Assembly: GCF_020544405.1 (NCBI RefSeq)
Contig: NZ_CP065410.1
Coordinates: 1,674,001-1,738,000, forward strand
Direction of reading: 5' to 3'
DNA: 64,000 nt
Source: Pseudomonas sp. IAC-BECa141
GTDB lineage: Bacteria > Pseudomonadota > Gammaproteobacteria > Pseudomonadales > Pseudomonadaceae
Below the pieces are notes generated by a model. It made no database searches. It saw only the letters and a program-made list of their open reading frames with translations, and was not told the origin of the DNA. Positions 16,557-25,607 of the stretch are shown piece after piece (the first letter of the stretch is position 1; each line of letters opens with the position of its first letter). A program made the position numbers and the translations under genes.

Positions 16557-17849
16557 ATGGATATGCGCAAAAGCGGTCTGGTCAGCAGCAGCGATTCGGG
16601 CTCGTACTCCGACCTCAATCGCTTGAACCAACTGAAGGTCGGCGACAAGAACAGCGATGCGAACATGCGCAAGGTCGCGCAGGAATTCGAATCGCTGTTC
16701 CTCGGTGAAATGCTCAAGTCGATGCGTTCGGCCACCGAGGCGCTGGGCCAGGACAACCCGCTCAACACCCCGGCCGCCAAGCAATACCAGGAAATGTATG
16801 ACCAGCAACTGGCGGTCTCCATGTCCCGCGAGGGTGGTGGCATTGGCCTGGCCGACGTGCTGATAAAGCAGATGTCGAAGAACAAACCGATGGCGCCGGG
16901 CGAGGCTGCGGCCGCGTCCGCTGCCAAGCAGCAGGAAGCGCTGGCCAGGGCCGCTGCGGTGGAAACGCCGATTGCCGCTGGCACCGTGGCCACCCATGGC
17001 CCGTTGTCGCGACTCAATGGCGAGCGTCCGTTGTGGGCGTCGCGTTCGGTGCATGCGCCGAACACCGAACTGACCCATCGCAACGACATGGAAATGATCA
17101 ACCAGCGTCGTCTGGCGTTGCCGCCGAAACTGGCGGATCGCTTGCTCGCAGGCCTGGTGCCGTCGGCCACGCCGGCAGCGGCCACTCAATTGCCGCAACG
17201 CGCCACGACTGCCGCTGTCACCGGTTCCGGCCCGCTGTACAACGGCGACTGGCTGGACCGCGCCGAGGCGGACAAGGCCTCCGGCGGACAGATGCAGATT
17301 TACGGTCGCGCCATGGCGCAGATTCCGCTGGCGCCGGCCAAACGCGCGTTCAGCAACGCTGACCAATTCGTCAACACCATGCTGCCGATGGCGCAGGAAG
17401 CCGCCGCACGCATTGGCGTCGATCCGCGTTATCTGGTGGCTCAGGCCGCGCTGGAAACCGGTTGGGGCAAGTCGGTCATGCGCGCCCAGGACGGCAGCAG
17501 CAGTCACAACCTGTTCGGCATCAAGGCCAGCGGCAACTGGAAGGGCGATTCGGCCCGAGCGATCACCAGCGAGTTCCGCAATGGGCAGATGGTCAAGGAG
17601 ACGGCCGAGTTCCGTTCCTACGCCTCGTACAAGGACAGCTTCCACGATCTGGTGACTTTGCTGCAGAGCAATAATCGCTATCAAGATGTGCTCAAGGCGG
17701 CCGATAACCCAGAACAGTTTGTACGCGAATTGCAGAAGGCCGGTTATGCGACCGACCCGAACTACGCGACGAAGATTTCGCAGATTGCCAGGCAGATGAC
17801 GGTCAATCAGAACTACGCTGCGGCCGGCGTTTCAACAACGCCCTTATAA
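16557..17849 (+). CDS. flgJ: Flagellar rod-capping peptidoglycan hydrolase FlgJ
   Basis: FlgJ caps the growing rod and opens the murein. Residues 30-105 form the rod-binding domain (KVAQEFESLFLGEMLKSMR), then an Ala/Pro-rich linker of about 140 residues, then the glucosaminidase domain from about residue 265, with the probable catalytic Glu in VAQAALETGWGKSVM and the later SYKDSFHDLVTLL block. At 430 residues it is longer than the Salmonella protein (about 316) because of the linker. It follows flgI by 11 bases. Confidence 0.95.
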   Translation: MDMRKSGLVSSSDSGSYSDLNRLNQLKVGDKNSDANMRKVAQEFESLFLGEMLKSMRSATEALGQDNPLNTPAAKQYQEMYDQQLAVSMSREGGGIGLADVLIKQMSKNKPMAPGEAAAASAAKQQEALARAAAVETPIAAGTVATHGPLSRLNGERPLWASRSVHAPNTELTHRNDMEMINQRRLALPPKLADRLLAGLVPSATPAAATQLPQRATTAAVTGSGPLYNGDWLDRAEADKASGGQMQIYGRAMAQIPLAPAKRAFSNADQFVNTMLPMAQEAAARIGVDPRYLVAQAALETGWGKSVMRAQDGSSSHNLFGIKASGNWKGDSARAITSEFRNGQMVKETAEFRSYASYKDSFHDLVTLLQSNNRYQDVLKAADNPEQFVRELQKAGYATDPNYATKISQIARQMTVNQNYAAAGVSTTPL

Positions 17850-17870
17850 ACACAAGGTAAGGTTTGAATC

Positions 17871-19916
17871 ATGAGTTTGCTCAATATCGGGATGTCGGGG
17901 CTGGCCGCGAGTTCGTCTTCTCTGGCTGTGACAGGTAACAACATTGCCAACGTCGACACCGCCGGTTATTCGCGTCAGCAAACCGTGCAGGGCACCAAGT
18001 CCTCGATTCAGTACGGCAACGTGTTCATCGGTACCGGTACGACCCTCGCCGACGTGCGCCGGGTGTACAACTCCTACCTCGAATCGCAGCTGCACACCGC
18101 CACCTCGCTGAGCAGCGAAGCCGACGCCTATGGCGCGCAGGCGACAGCACTGGACGGCTCGCTGTCCGACACCAACACCGGCCTGACCGGCGTGCTGCAA
18201 AAGTTCTTTACCTCGATGCAGGGCGTATCGACCTCGGCCACCGACGACACTTCGCGTCAATCGGTGCTGACCGGCGCGCAAGCCCTGACCAGCCGCTTCA
18301 ACGCACTGGCCAAGCAGCTCAACGACCAGAACACCACGATCAACGGCAACCTTGGCGACATGGCGGCCCAGGTCAACAAACTGGCCACCTCGATTGCCAA
18401 TCTCAACCAGAAGATCGGCGAGATTTCCACCAGCGGCGGCCAGCCGAACGATCTGCTCGACACCCGCAACGAAGCCGTGCGTCAGCTCTCCCAGTTGGTC
18501 GGCGCGCAGGTCGTCGAGCGCGGCACCAGCTTCGACGTTTACGTCGGCAGCGGTCAGCCGCTGGTTGTCGGTAACACCACCAACACCCTGAGCACCGTGC
18601 CGAGCAAGGATGACCCGTCGCGCATGGGCATCCAGATGGACCGCGGTTCGAGCACCATCGACATCACTTCAGTGATCAGCGGTGGCGAAATCGGCGGTCT
18701 GCTGAGCTATCGCAAGGAAGTGCTCGACCCTTCGCTCAACGAGCTGGGCCGCGTGGCGCTGGTGATCGCCGATCAGGTCAACCGTCAGCAAGCCCAGGGC
18801 ATCGACAAGAACGGTGACTTCGGCGCAGCGATTTTCAACAACATCAACAGTGCCGCGCTGATCAGTCAGCGCAGCATTGCCCAGGCGAGCAACAGCGCAG
18901 GTTCGGGCAACCTTGACGTCACCATCAGCGACACCGGCAAGCTGACCACCAACGATTACCAGGTCACTTTCACCAGCGCGACCAACTACACGGTCAAGCG
19001 CTCGGACGGTACCGACATGGGTTCGTTCAGCACCACGACCACGCCGCCTCCGGTCATCGACGGCTTCACCCTGGCCCTCAATGGCGGTGCCCTGAGCGCC
19101 GGCGACACCTTCAAGGTGACCCCGACCCGTGGCGCGGCCTCGAGCATCCAGACCGTGCTCACCGACCCGAAAAAAATCGCGGCGGCGGCACCGTTGACCG
19201 GCGTGGCCAGTGCCAATAACTCCGGCACCTACACCCAGCCGACGCTCACCGACACCATCGACATCTACAACCCGACCTCCCAGGCCGAGTTGCAGAACGC
19301 ACTCAAATATTCGACCCCGGTCAAGCTGGTGTTCGGCGCGGTCGCCAGCGGCAGCCAGTCGTACAACATGGTCGACGCCAAGGGCAACACCATCGGCACC
19401 GGGACCATCGTGCCGGGGCAGGCCAACACCCTGAACCTGAAGATCGGCATGGTCGACTCCACCGGCGCGCCGGTGATGGACACCAGCGTCACGCCGAACG
19501 TGCAGAAAACCTTCACCGTGCAGACCACCGTGGGCGCAACCCCGAAGGCCGGCGAAACCTTCACCATGAGCCTGACCGGCGCGGCGTCTTCGGACAACCG
19601 CAACGCCCAGGCGCTGGTCGGCCTGCAGACCAAGCAGACCGTGGACACCGGTTCGGGCAGCAAGGGCATCAGCCTGACCGACGCCTACAACAAACTGGTG
19701 ACCAACGTCGGTACCAAGGCCGCGCAGAGCAAGTCCGACATCGAAGCCACCACAGCCATTCTGGATCAGGCGCAGGGCGCGCGTGATTCGCTGTCTCAGG
19801 TCAACCTGGACGAAGAGACCGGCAACCTGGTCAAGTATCAGCAGTACTACACAGCGTCTTCGCAGATCATCAAGGCTGCGCAGGAAACCTTCGCCACGCT
19901 GATCAACAGTCTTTAA
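17871..19916 (+). CDS. flgK: Flagellar hook-associated protein 1 FlgK
   Basis: FlgK is the first hook-filament junction protein. The 681-residue protein has the axial N-terminal signature SLLNIGMSGLAASSSSLAVT, NNIANVDTAGYSRQQ, and the C-terminal coiled axial helix ending QQYYTASSQIIKAAQETFAT. Between about residues 340 and 560 it has a large Thr/Ser/Gly-rich insert longer than in enterobacterial FlgK (about 547 residues), probably surface exposed. Ribosome binding site AAGGTAAGG. Part of the flgF operon. Confidence 0.96.
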   Translation: MSLLNIGMSGLAASSSSLAVTGNNIANVDTAGYSRQQTVQGTKSSIQYGNVFIGTGTTLADVRRVYNSYLESQLHTATSLSSEADAYGAQATALDGSLSDTNTGLTGVLQKFFTSMQGVSTSATDDTSRQSVLTGAQALTSRFNALAKQLNDQNTTINGNLGDMAAQVNKLATSIANLNQKIGEISTSGGQPNDLLDTRNEAVRQLSQLVGAQVVERGTSFDVYVGSGQPLVVGNTTNTLSTVPSKDDPSRMGIQMDRGSSTIDITSVISGGEIGGLLSYRKEVLDPSLNELGRVALVIADQVNRQQAQGIDKNGDFGAAIFNNINSAALISQRSIAQASNSAGSGNLDVTISDTGKLTTNDYQVTFTSATNYTVKRSDGTDMGSFSTTTTPPPVIDGFTLALNGGALSAGDTFKVTPTRGAASSIQTVLTDPKKIAAAAPLTGVASANNSGTYTQPTLTDTIDIYNPTSQAELQNALKYSTPVKLVFGAVASGSQSYNMVDAKGNTIGTGTIVPGQANTLNLKIGMVDSTGAPVMDTSVTPNVQKTFTVQTTVGATPKAGETFTMSLTGAASSDNRNAQALVGLQTKQTVDTGSGSKGISLTDAYNKLVTNVGTKAAQSKSDIEATTAILDQAQGARDSLSQVNLDEETGNLVKYQQYYTASSQIIKAAQETFATLINSL

Positions 19917-19929
19917 GGAGTCGTAATTC

Positions 19930-21501
19930 ATGCGCATTTCCACCGCTCAGTATTACGCGACGCAAGCTGCTCAATATCAGCGCAACTACAGCAAGGCTGT
20001 CGCGACCGCGAACGAAGCCAGCAGCCTGCAGCGCATCAACACCGCCGCCGACGATCCGATCGGTGCCGGTCGCTTGCTGAAGCTCGGCCAGCAGGCCGCG
20101 ATGCTCGATCAGTACAAAGGCAACATCGATACCACCAAGAGCGCGCTGACCGTTCAGGAATCCACGCTGACGGCTATCACCGATGCCTTGCAGCGCGCCA
20201 AGGAAATCGGACTGGCAGCCAACAACGGCATCGCCACCGACAAGGACCGCCAGGCTTACGCCGCCGAACTGAGCCAGATCCAGCAACAAGTGCTGGGCCT
20301 GATGAACTCCAAGGATGCCAACGGCAATTACCTGTTCTCCGGTTCGAAGACCGATACCGCGCCGTACTCGCAGAACGCCGATGGCACCTACACCTACAAC
20401 GGTGACCAGACCCAGATCAACCTGGGCATTGGCGACGGCCTGTCGGTGGCCACCAACACCACCGGTTGGGATGCTTTCCAGCAGACGATCAATACCGCCC
20501 GGACCCAGACCACCATGACGGCTCCGGCGGTCGATGACGGTCGTGTGGTGCTGACCAACGGGATCGTCGGCACCGCTGCGACTTACAACGCGAAATTCAC
20601 CGCCGGCCAGCCGTACACCGTGGATTTCATCAGCAGCACTCAAATCAAGATCACCGATGCCCTGGGCAATGACGTGACTTCCGAGGCCAGCCAGAACGGT
20701 CTGATCAGCAACAGCAACGGCGCCAACCAGACGGTCAGCTTCCGTGGCGTCGACATGAAGCTGAACATCAACCTCAAGGCCGGCGATACCAACCCGGACG
20801 CGGTCATTGCCGGTCACAGCTTCCAGCTGTCGGCTTCGCCGGACTCGTTCACCGCTTCGCGCAGCCCGGGCAACCCGTCGACCGCGGTCATCACCGGTTC
20901 CAGCGTCACCAACCAGGCAGCCTACGACGCCGCCTTCCCGTCGGGCGGCGGCGCAGTCCTGAAGTTCACCAGCGCCACCGCGTTCGACCTGTACGCGGCG
21001 CCTGTCACTGCCGACAGCAAGCCGATTTCGTCGGGTACCGTAGCGGGCGGCAACGCCACGGCAGCGGGTGTGACCTTCGCCCTCGGTGGCACGCCGGCGG
21101 CCGGTGACCAGTTTTCGATCCAGTCCAACAACCACCAGACCCAGAACGTGCTCGACACCTTGGGCCAGATGGTCACGGCACTGAACACCCCGATCGACGG
21201 TGATCCGGTGGCCAAGCAGAAATTCCAGGGTGCCATGGAAGCCGGCCTCGGCAACATCGACAGCGCCGCCAACCAGATCGGCAGCGCGGTAACCTCCATC
21301 GGTGCCCGCGGGCAGTCGCTGGATGACCAGAGCACCACCAACCAGAGCCTGCAGCTGGCAAACTCCACCACTCAGGGCACGATCCGTGATTCGGATCCGG
21401 CCGAAGTGATGACCCGCCTGACCTTGCAGCAGACCATGCTGCAGGCCTCGCAACTGGCGTTCAGCAAAATCTCTCAGTTGGGCCTGTTCAACAAGATCTG
21501 A
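19930..21501 (+). CDS. flgL: Flagellar hook-associated protein 3 FlgL
   Basis: FlgL is the second junction protein, a flagellin-like molecule between FlgK and the filament. N-terminal MRISTAQYYATQAAQYQRNY and the flagellin-like SSLQRINTAADDPIGAGRLL, plus C-terminal MTRLTLQQTMLQASQLAFSK, mark the family. At 523 residues it is much longer than E. coli FlgL (317); the extra part is a Thr/Ala/Gly-rich central region, about residues 170-400. A GC-rich hairpin follows the stop codon. Confidence 0.95.
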   Translation: MRISTAQYYATQAAQYQRNYSKAVATANEASSLQRINTAADDPIGAGRLLKLGQQAAMLDQYKGNIDTTKSALTVQESTLTAITDALQRAKEIGLAANNGIATDKDRQAYAAELSQIQQQVLGLMNSKDANGNYLFSGSKTDTAPYSQNADGTYTYNGDQTQINLGIGDGLSVATNTTGWDAFQQTINTARTQTTMTAPAVDDGRVVLTNGIVGTAATYNAKFTAGQPYTVDFISSTQIKITDALGNDVTSEASQNGLISNSNGANQTVSFRGVDMKLNINLKAGDTNPDAVIAGHSFQLSASPDSFTASRSPGNPSTAVITGSSVTNQAAYDAAFPSGGGAVLKFTSATAFDLYAAPVTADSKPISSGTVAGGNATAAGVTFALGGTPAAGDQFSIQSNNHQTQNVLDTLGQMVTALNTPIDGDPVAKQKFQGAMEAGLGNIDSAANQIGSAVTSIGARGQSLDDQSTTNQSLQLANSTTQGTIRDSDPAEVMTRLTLQQTMLQASQLAFSKISQLGLFNKI

Positions 21502-21507
21502 AGCCTG

Positions 21508-21530
21508 AGCGGGCGCGCAAGCGCCCGCTT
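21508..21530 (+). terminator. Weak terminator-like hairpin after flgL
   Basis: Strong stem AGCGGGCGC / GCGCCCGCT with a four-base loop begins six bases after the flgL stop, but only TTGCTCT follows instead of a T-run. It may partly stop transcription or protect the operon mRNA, allowing read-through into the glycosyltransferase gene. Confidence 0.5.
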
Positions 21531-21618
21531 GCTCTGATCGCTCTGTATCAATCGTCTTTTTTTGCGGTTTCAAAGGGCTCGCTGTTCCGGGCGGGTTCCC
21601 GCCGCTTGCGAGTCCGCC

Positions 21619-24600
21619 GTGAATTCACTCCCCCTTGTCAGTCTGGTCATTCCTTCCTTCAACCCGCGCTTTTTCGAGCGGACATTGAACAGTGCCGTCA
21701 GCCAGACTTACAGCCCTCTGGAGATCATCGTCTGCGATGACAGCCGGGGGTCCGAGATCGAACGTATCGTTGCGTCGGTCATCAAGGAGTCCGGCGTCGA
21801 GGTGCGCTACGTGCGCAATCCGCGCACCCTGGGAATGATCGGCAACCTCAAGGCATGCCTGAGTCAGGCGCGGGGCGAGTTCATCAAGTTCCTGTGCGAC
21901 GATGATCACTTGTATGCCGACTGCATCCGGCAGCAGGCCCAGGAGATGATGCGTGAGGAGGTGAGCCTGGTGCTGGCCCAGAGACTGTTCTGGGATGCGC
22001 AGGACATCATCCTGCCCGCGCGCCTGGAAAACACCTCGTTGTCGCCACATAGCGGGCTGTTCAAGGGCGACGATCTGCTGGGCATCTTCGAGAAGTTCCC
22101 GGTCAACGTCCTCGGTGGCTTCACCAACGCGTTGTTCCGGCGTTCCGACGTTGAAGAGCTGTTGCCGGCCCTGACTCAGGACGGGCACTGCTTTGTCGCG
22201 TCGCTGGATTTTGCCCTGTATGTCTGCCTGCTGCGGCGCGGCAACCTTGCCGTGTCCAACAACGTACTCAGCGCCGAGCGGTTATACCCGGAGCGCCTGA
22301 GTGCGCAACAGCCGATGAAGGATGCCCTCGAAGTCGAGCGTGAGTGGATGACGCAGATGCTCAAGGCCCGCAGCGGTGAGTCGGCACCTGCACCGGGCTG
22401 GGTTCGTTACATTCCACTGGCCAAGGCCGACGAACAGCCTCGGGTCTGGGAAGAGTTGCCGCTGAGTCGCACCCTTGGCACCAAGCAGAGCCGTCAGGAG
22501 TGGAGCGTCGGCATCGACAGCTGGAGTTTTGCCGAGCTCTATGCGCAGTGGCTCGGCTGCCGGGTGCTGACCGAAGGTCAGCGCACATTGCTGCCGGAAA
22601 CCCTCGCCGGCTGGTCGCATCAGCCACGGATCGTGCCGATCGTCATCGACCGGCAGGGCAGCCGTGACGGTGTCGAACGCACGCTGGCGTCGCTTGCCGC
22701 TCAGGATTATCCACCAGAGCTGATTCTGGTCCTGTCTGCCTCGTGTACCGATACCGAACTCGACGGGCGAGTGTTTCGCATGCCCCTGCAAGACGACGGC
22801 ATGGAGCAGATCAATACGCTGCTGCCGCAACTGGAGGGAGCCGACTGGTTCTACCTGCTGCAGGCCGGCGATCGTCCGGTGGCCCCGGCGTTGCTGATCA
22901 TGGCCGAGCGCATCGTACATTTCCCGTCGCTCAAGTGCCTGTACAGCGACGAGGGCAGTTTGCGTAACGGGGAGTCGGCAGAGCCTGCGTTCAAACCGGA
23001 TTTCAACCTCGACCTGATGCGCAGCTACCCCTATGTCGGGCGGGCACTGGCATTCGAGCGCGAGCGTTTTCTGGCACTCGGTGGTTTTGCTCCTGAATTC
23101 GCTCAGCTGGCGCCGCACGATGTGCTGTGGCGACTGGTCGAGAAAGATGGCACCCAGGTTATCGGCCACATCGCCGAGGTCATGCTGGAGTCGCCTTTCG
23201 ACCTGTCCAAATGGCTCATGGACCCAGGCGTCATCGAACAGAATCCGCGCGTGCTCGAAGCGCATCTGCAACGGCTCGGGCTGGCCCATGACATTCGCAG
23301 TGGCAGCTCCGAGCTGCTCAATCGCGTCGACTATCATCACGCACGGCGTCCGCTGGTCTCGGTCATTATCGTGACCAAGGATCAGACTGCCGCCTTGCAG
23401 CGCTGCGTCGAGACGCTGCTGGAAAAAACCGCCTACACCGAATACGAGCTGTTGCTGGTCGATAACGGCAGCACCAGTGCCGAAGCGCTGGCCTGGCTGG
23501 ACGGCATGGCGCAGTTGGGCAGCGATCGGGTTCGCGTGCTGAATTTTGCGCAGCAGGGCAACGCAGCCGCCACGCTCAACTTTGCGGTAGGTCAGGCGCG
23601 CGGTGAGTACGTGCTGATGCTCAATTCCTTTGCAGTCATCACCCAGTCCGACTGGCTGGACGAACTGCTCAATCATGCGCAGCGCCCGGAAGTCGGAGTG
23701 GTCGGCGCCAAGATCTACAATCCGGACGGTTGCGTGCTGCATGCCGGCCTGATTCTGGGCATGCAGGGTGCCGTGGGATTGCCCTTTTATGGTCAAACGT
23801 TGCAGGCAGACGGGTACATGTTCCGCTTGCAGGCGGTGCATGACCTGAGTGCTGTCGGCGGTGATTGCCTGATGATTCGCAAGGCCGTTTTCGAGGCTGC
23901 CGACGGGCTCGACGAGCAGGACCTGGCGCAGGCCCTCAATGTGGCGGATCTTTGTCTGCGTGTGGGGCGGGAAGGTTATCTGGTGGTCTGGACGCCTTAC
24001 GCCAAGCTGGCGCTGGGTGCGCGGCCAACGATCGAGGCTACGGCAGAAGAGCAGCAACAGCAGTTTCAGGAGCACGAGACGTTCTACAAGCGCTGGTTGC
24101 CGCTCATCGCGCGCGACCCTGCGTTCAACGTCAATCTGGCGGTGCAAGGTGTTGGCGCTTCCAGCTTCAGTCTGGAGCCGGGCCTGCGTACCGGTTGGAG
24201 CCCGTTTTTGCGCACGCAGTTGCCAAACGTACTGGCGGTACCGATCAACGCTTCCGCCATCGGTCACTACCGCATCAGTCAGCCGATGATCGAGCTTGAG
24301 GCGGCCAATCGTGCCGAAGGACGGATCTGCTACGGCTTGCCTTCGATCATCGATATCGAGCGCCAGTCGCCCGACGTGATCGTATTGCAAGGGCGCTACT
24401 CGGAAGGTGCCATCGAGGAAATTCCACCGTTGAAAAACTTTTTCAACGCCCGGCGGATCTACGAGCTCGATGACTATGTCATCGATGTCCCTCATCGCAA
24501 CGCGCATATCCGCAACATGCCGAACAAGCACGAAATGGAGCGGTTGGTGCGGCGGGCAATCGGTCTTTGCGATCGTGTGGTGGTGTCTACCCAGCCGCTG

Positions 24601-25212
24601 GCCAATGTCCTGTCGAACATGCACCACGACATCCGGGTCGTACCGAACATGTTGTCGCAGCATTTGTGGACCGACCTGCGCAGCCAGCGTCGCACCTCGA
24701 AAAAGCCGCGCGTTGGCTGGGGTGGCGGCACCAGTCACCACGGTGATCTGGCGGTCATTGCCGATGTGGTTCGCGAACTGGCGAACGAGGTCGACTGGGT
24801 GTTTTTCGGCATGTGTCCGGACGACTTGCGTCCGTACATGCACGAGTTCCACGGCGTGATCCCGCTGGATGTGTATCCGGCGAAACTGGCCAGCCTCAAC
24901 CTTGACCTGGCCCTGGCACCGCTGGAGTTCCACATCTTCAACGACTGCAAGAGCAACCTGCGTCTGCTGGAGTACGGCGCATGCGGCTACCCGGTGGTCT
25001 GCACCGATACCGAGGCCTATCAGGGTTACCTGCCGTGCACCCGGGTCAAGACCAATTCCACTGAGGAGTGGCTGCAAGCGATCCGGATGCACCTGGCCGA
25101 TCCGGATGCCAGTTACCGCATGGGGGATCAACTGCGTGAAGTCGTACTGCGCGACTACGTGCTGCGCGGCGACAACCTGCGGTATTGGGAAAACGGCTGG
25201 CTGGCGGACTGA
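21619..25212 (+). CDS. Giant multi-domain glycosyltransferase (flagellin glycosylation)
   Basis: A 1,197-residue cytoplasmic protein with several sugar-transfer modules: GT2 at about 6-225 (SLVIPSFNPRFFERTL, acidic DDD at 94-96), a degenerate GT2-like domain at about 336-560, a third GT2 at about 576-830 (VSVIIVTKDQTAALQRC) and a GT4-like domain from about 867 to the end (HYRISQPMIELEAANR, RVGWGGGTSHHGDL, RLLEYGACGYPVVCTD). In the third module the usual DxD site reads LNSFAVI, so catalysis there is doubtful. Position right after flgL corresponds to fgt1/fgtA of other pseudomonads, which glycosylate flagellin. GTG 21619 is chosen because the first domain begins six residues later; a TTG at 21562 is possible. 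Specific sugar unknown. Confidence 0.85.
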   Translation: MNSLPLVSLVIPSFNPRFFERTLNSAVSQTYSPLEIIVCDDSRGSEIERIVASVIKESGVEVRYVRNPRTLGMIGNLKACLSQARGEFIKFLCDDDHLYADCIRQQAQEMMREEVSLVLAQRLFWDAQDIILPARLENTSLSPHSGLFKGDDLLGIFEKFPVNVLGGFTNALFRRSDVEELLPALTQDGHCFVASLDFALYVCLLRRGNLAVSNNVLSAERLYPERLSAQQPMKDALEVEREWMTQMLKARSGESAPAPGWVRYIPLAKADEQPRVWEELPLSRTLGTKQSRQEWSVGIDSWSFAELYAQWLGCRVLTEGQRTLLPETLAGWSHQPRIVPIVIDRQGSRDGVERTLASLAAQDYPPELILVLSASCTDTELDGRVFRMPLQDDGMEQINTLLPQLEGADWFYLLQAGDRPVAPALLIMAERIVHFPSLKCLYSDEGSLRNGESAEPAFKPDFNLDLMRSYPYVGRALAFERERFLALGGFAPEFAQLAPHDVLWRLVEKDGTQVIGHIAEVMLESPFDLSKWLMDPGVIEQNPRVLEAHLQRLGLAHDIRSGSSELLNRVDYHHARRPLVSVIIVTKDQTAALQRCVETLLEKTAYTEYELLLVDNGSTSAEALAWLDGMAQLGSDRVRVLNFAQQGNAAATLNFAVGQARGEYVLMLNSFAVITQSDWLDELLNHAQRPEVGVVGAKIYNPDGCVLHAGLILGMQGAVGLPFYGQTLQADGYMFRLQAVHDLSAVGGDCLMIRKAVFEAADGLDEQDLAQALNVADLCLRVGREGYLVVWTPYAKLALGARPTIEATAEEQQQQFQEHETFYKRWLPLIARDPAFNVNLAVQGVGASSFSLEPGLRTGWSPFLRTQLPNVLAVPINASAIGHYRISQPMIELEAANRAEGRICYGLPSIIDIERQSPDVIVLQGRYSEGAIEEIPPLKNFFNARRIYELDDYVIDVPHRNAHIRNMPNKHEMERLVRRAIGLCDRVVVSTQPLANVLSNMHHDIRVVPNMLSQHLWTDLRSQRRTSKKPRVGWGGGTSHHGDLAVIADVVRELANEVDWVFFGMCPDDLRPYMHEFHGVIPLDVYPAKLASLNLDLALAPLEFHIFNDCKSNLRLLEYGACGYPVVCTDTEAYQGYLPCTRVKTNSTEEWLQAIRMHLADPDASYRMGDQLREVVLRDYVLRGDNLRYWENGWLAD

Positions 25213-25230
25213 CCGGCACTGCTGAAAAAG

Positions 25231-25255
25231 AGGCGACTATCGAGTCGCCTTTTTT
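25231..25255 (+). terminator. Rho-independent terminator after the first glycosyltransferase
   Basis: AGGCGACT / AGTCGCCT stem with a four-base loop, followed by six T residues, 18 bases after the stop codon. It separates the flgL-proximal unit from the RTX gene. Confidence 0.9.
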
Positions 25256-25433
25256 GCGTCTTCAGCATTCCATTGGTATCGGTATCGATACTTTTTTCAC
25301 CGCAGAGCCTCAAGCACTGGGATTTCCCTGTCGATACTTCTCTATTCGCTGACCTCGGACGGTGGCTGCTGGCGTGATCGGCTTGTGCCCGCGAGGCAGG
25401 TTCCGGTTCAACAACAACGCAAGGAAGACGCAA

Positions 25434-25607
25434 ATGTCAGTAGTGAATGGAACGAGTGATGCCGATGTCCTGTTGGGCACCGACGGTGATGACCAACTTA
25501 ATGGACTGGAGTCGGATGATGTGTTGCTGGCAAGTGCCGGTAATGATCTGCTGGATGGCGGGGATGGATTTGATACGGCGAGCTATTACGCCTTGTCCTC
25601 GGGGTGA
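25434..25607 (+). pseudogene. RTX-repeat protein, N-terminal fragment (frameshifted)
   Basis: ATG 25434 follows the good ribosome binding site AAGGAAG and reads 57 codons of acidic calcium-binding repeats (NGTSDADVLLGTDGDDQLNG, then GNDLLDGGDGFDTASYYALSSG) to a TGA at 25605-25607. The next frame continues the same module as VSVEFND from 25604. Other copies of the module in the downstream part run straight through as DTVSYSDSLEGVRV and DTVSYRHSFDGVSI, so the break interrupts a single repeat. One extra G in the run GGGG at 25601-25604 would restore one protein of about 603 residues. It may be a real mutation, a sequencing error or a programmed -1 shift. Confidence 0.75.
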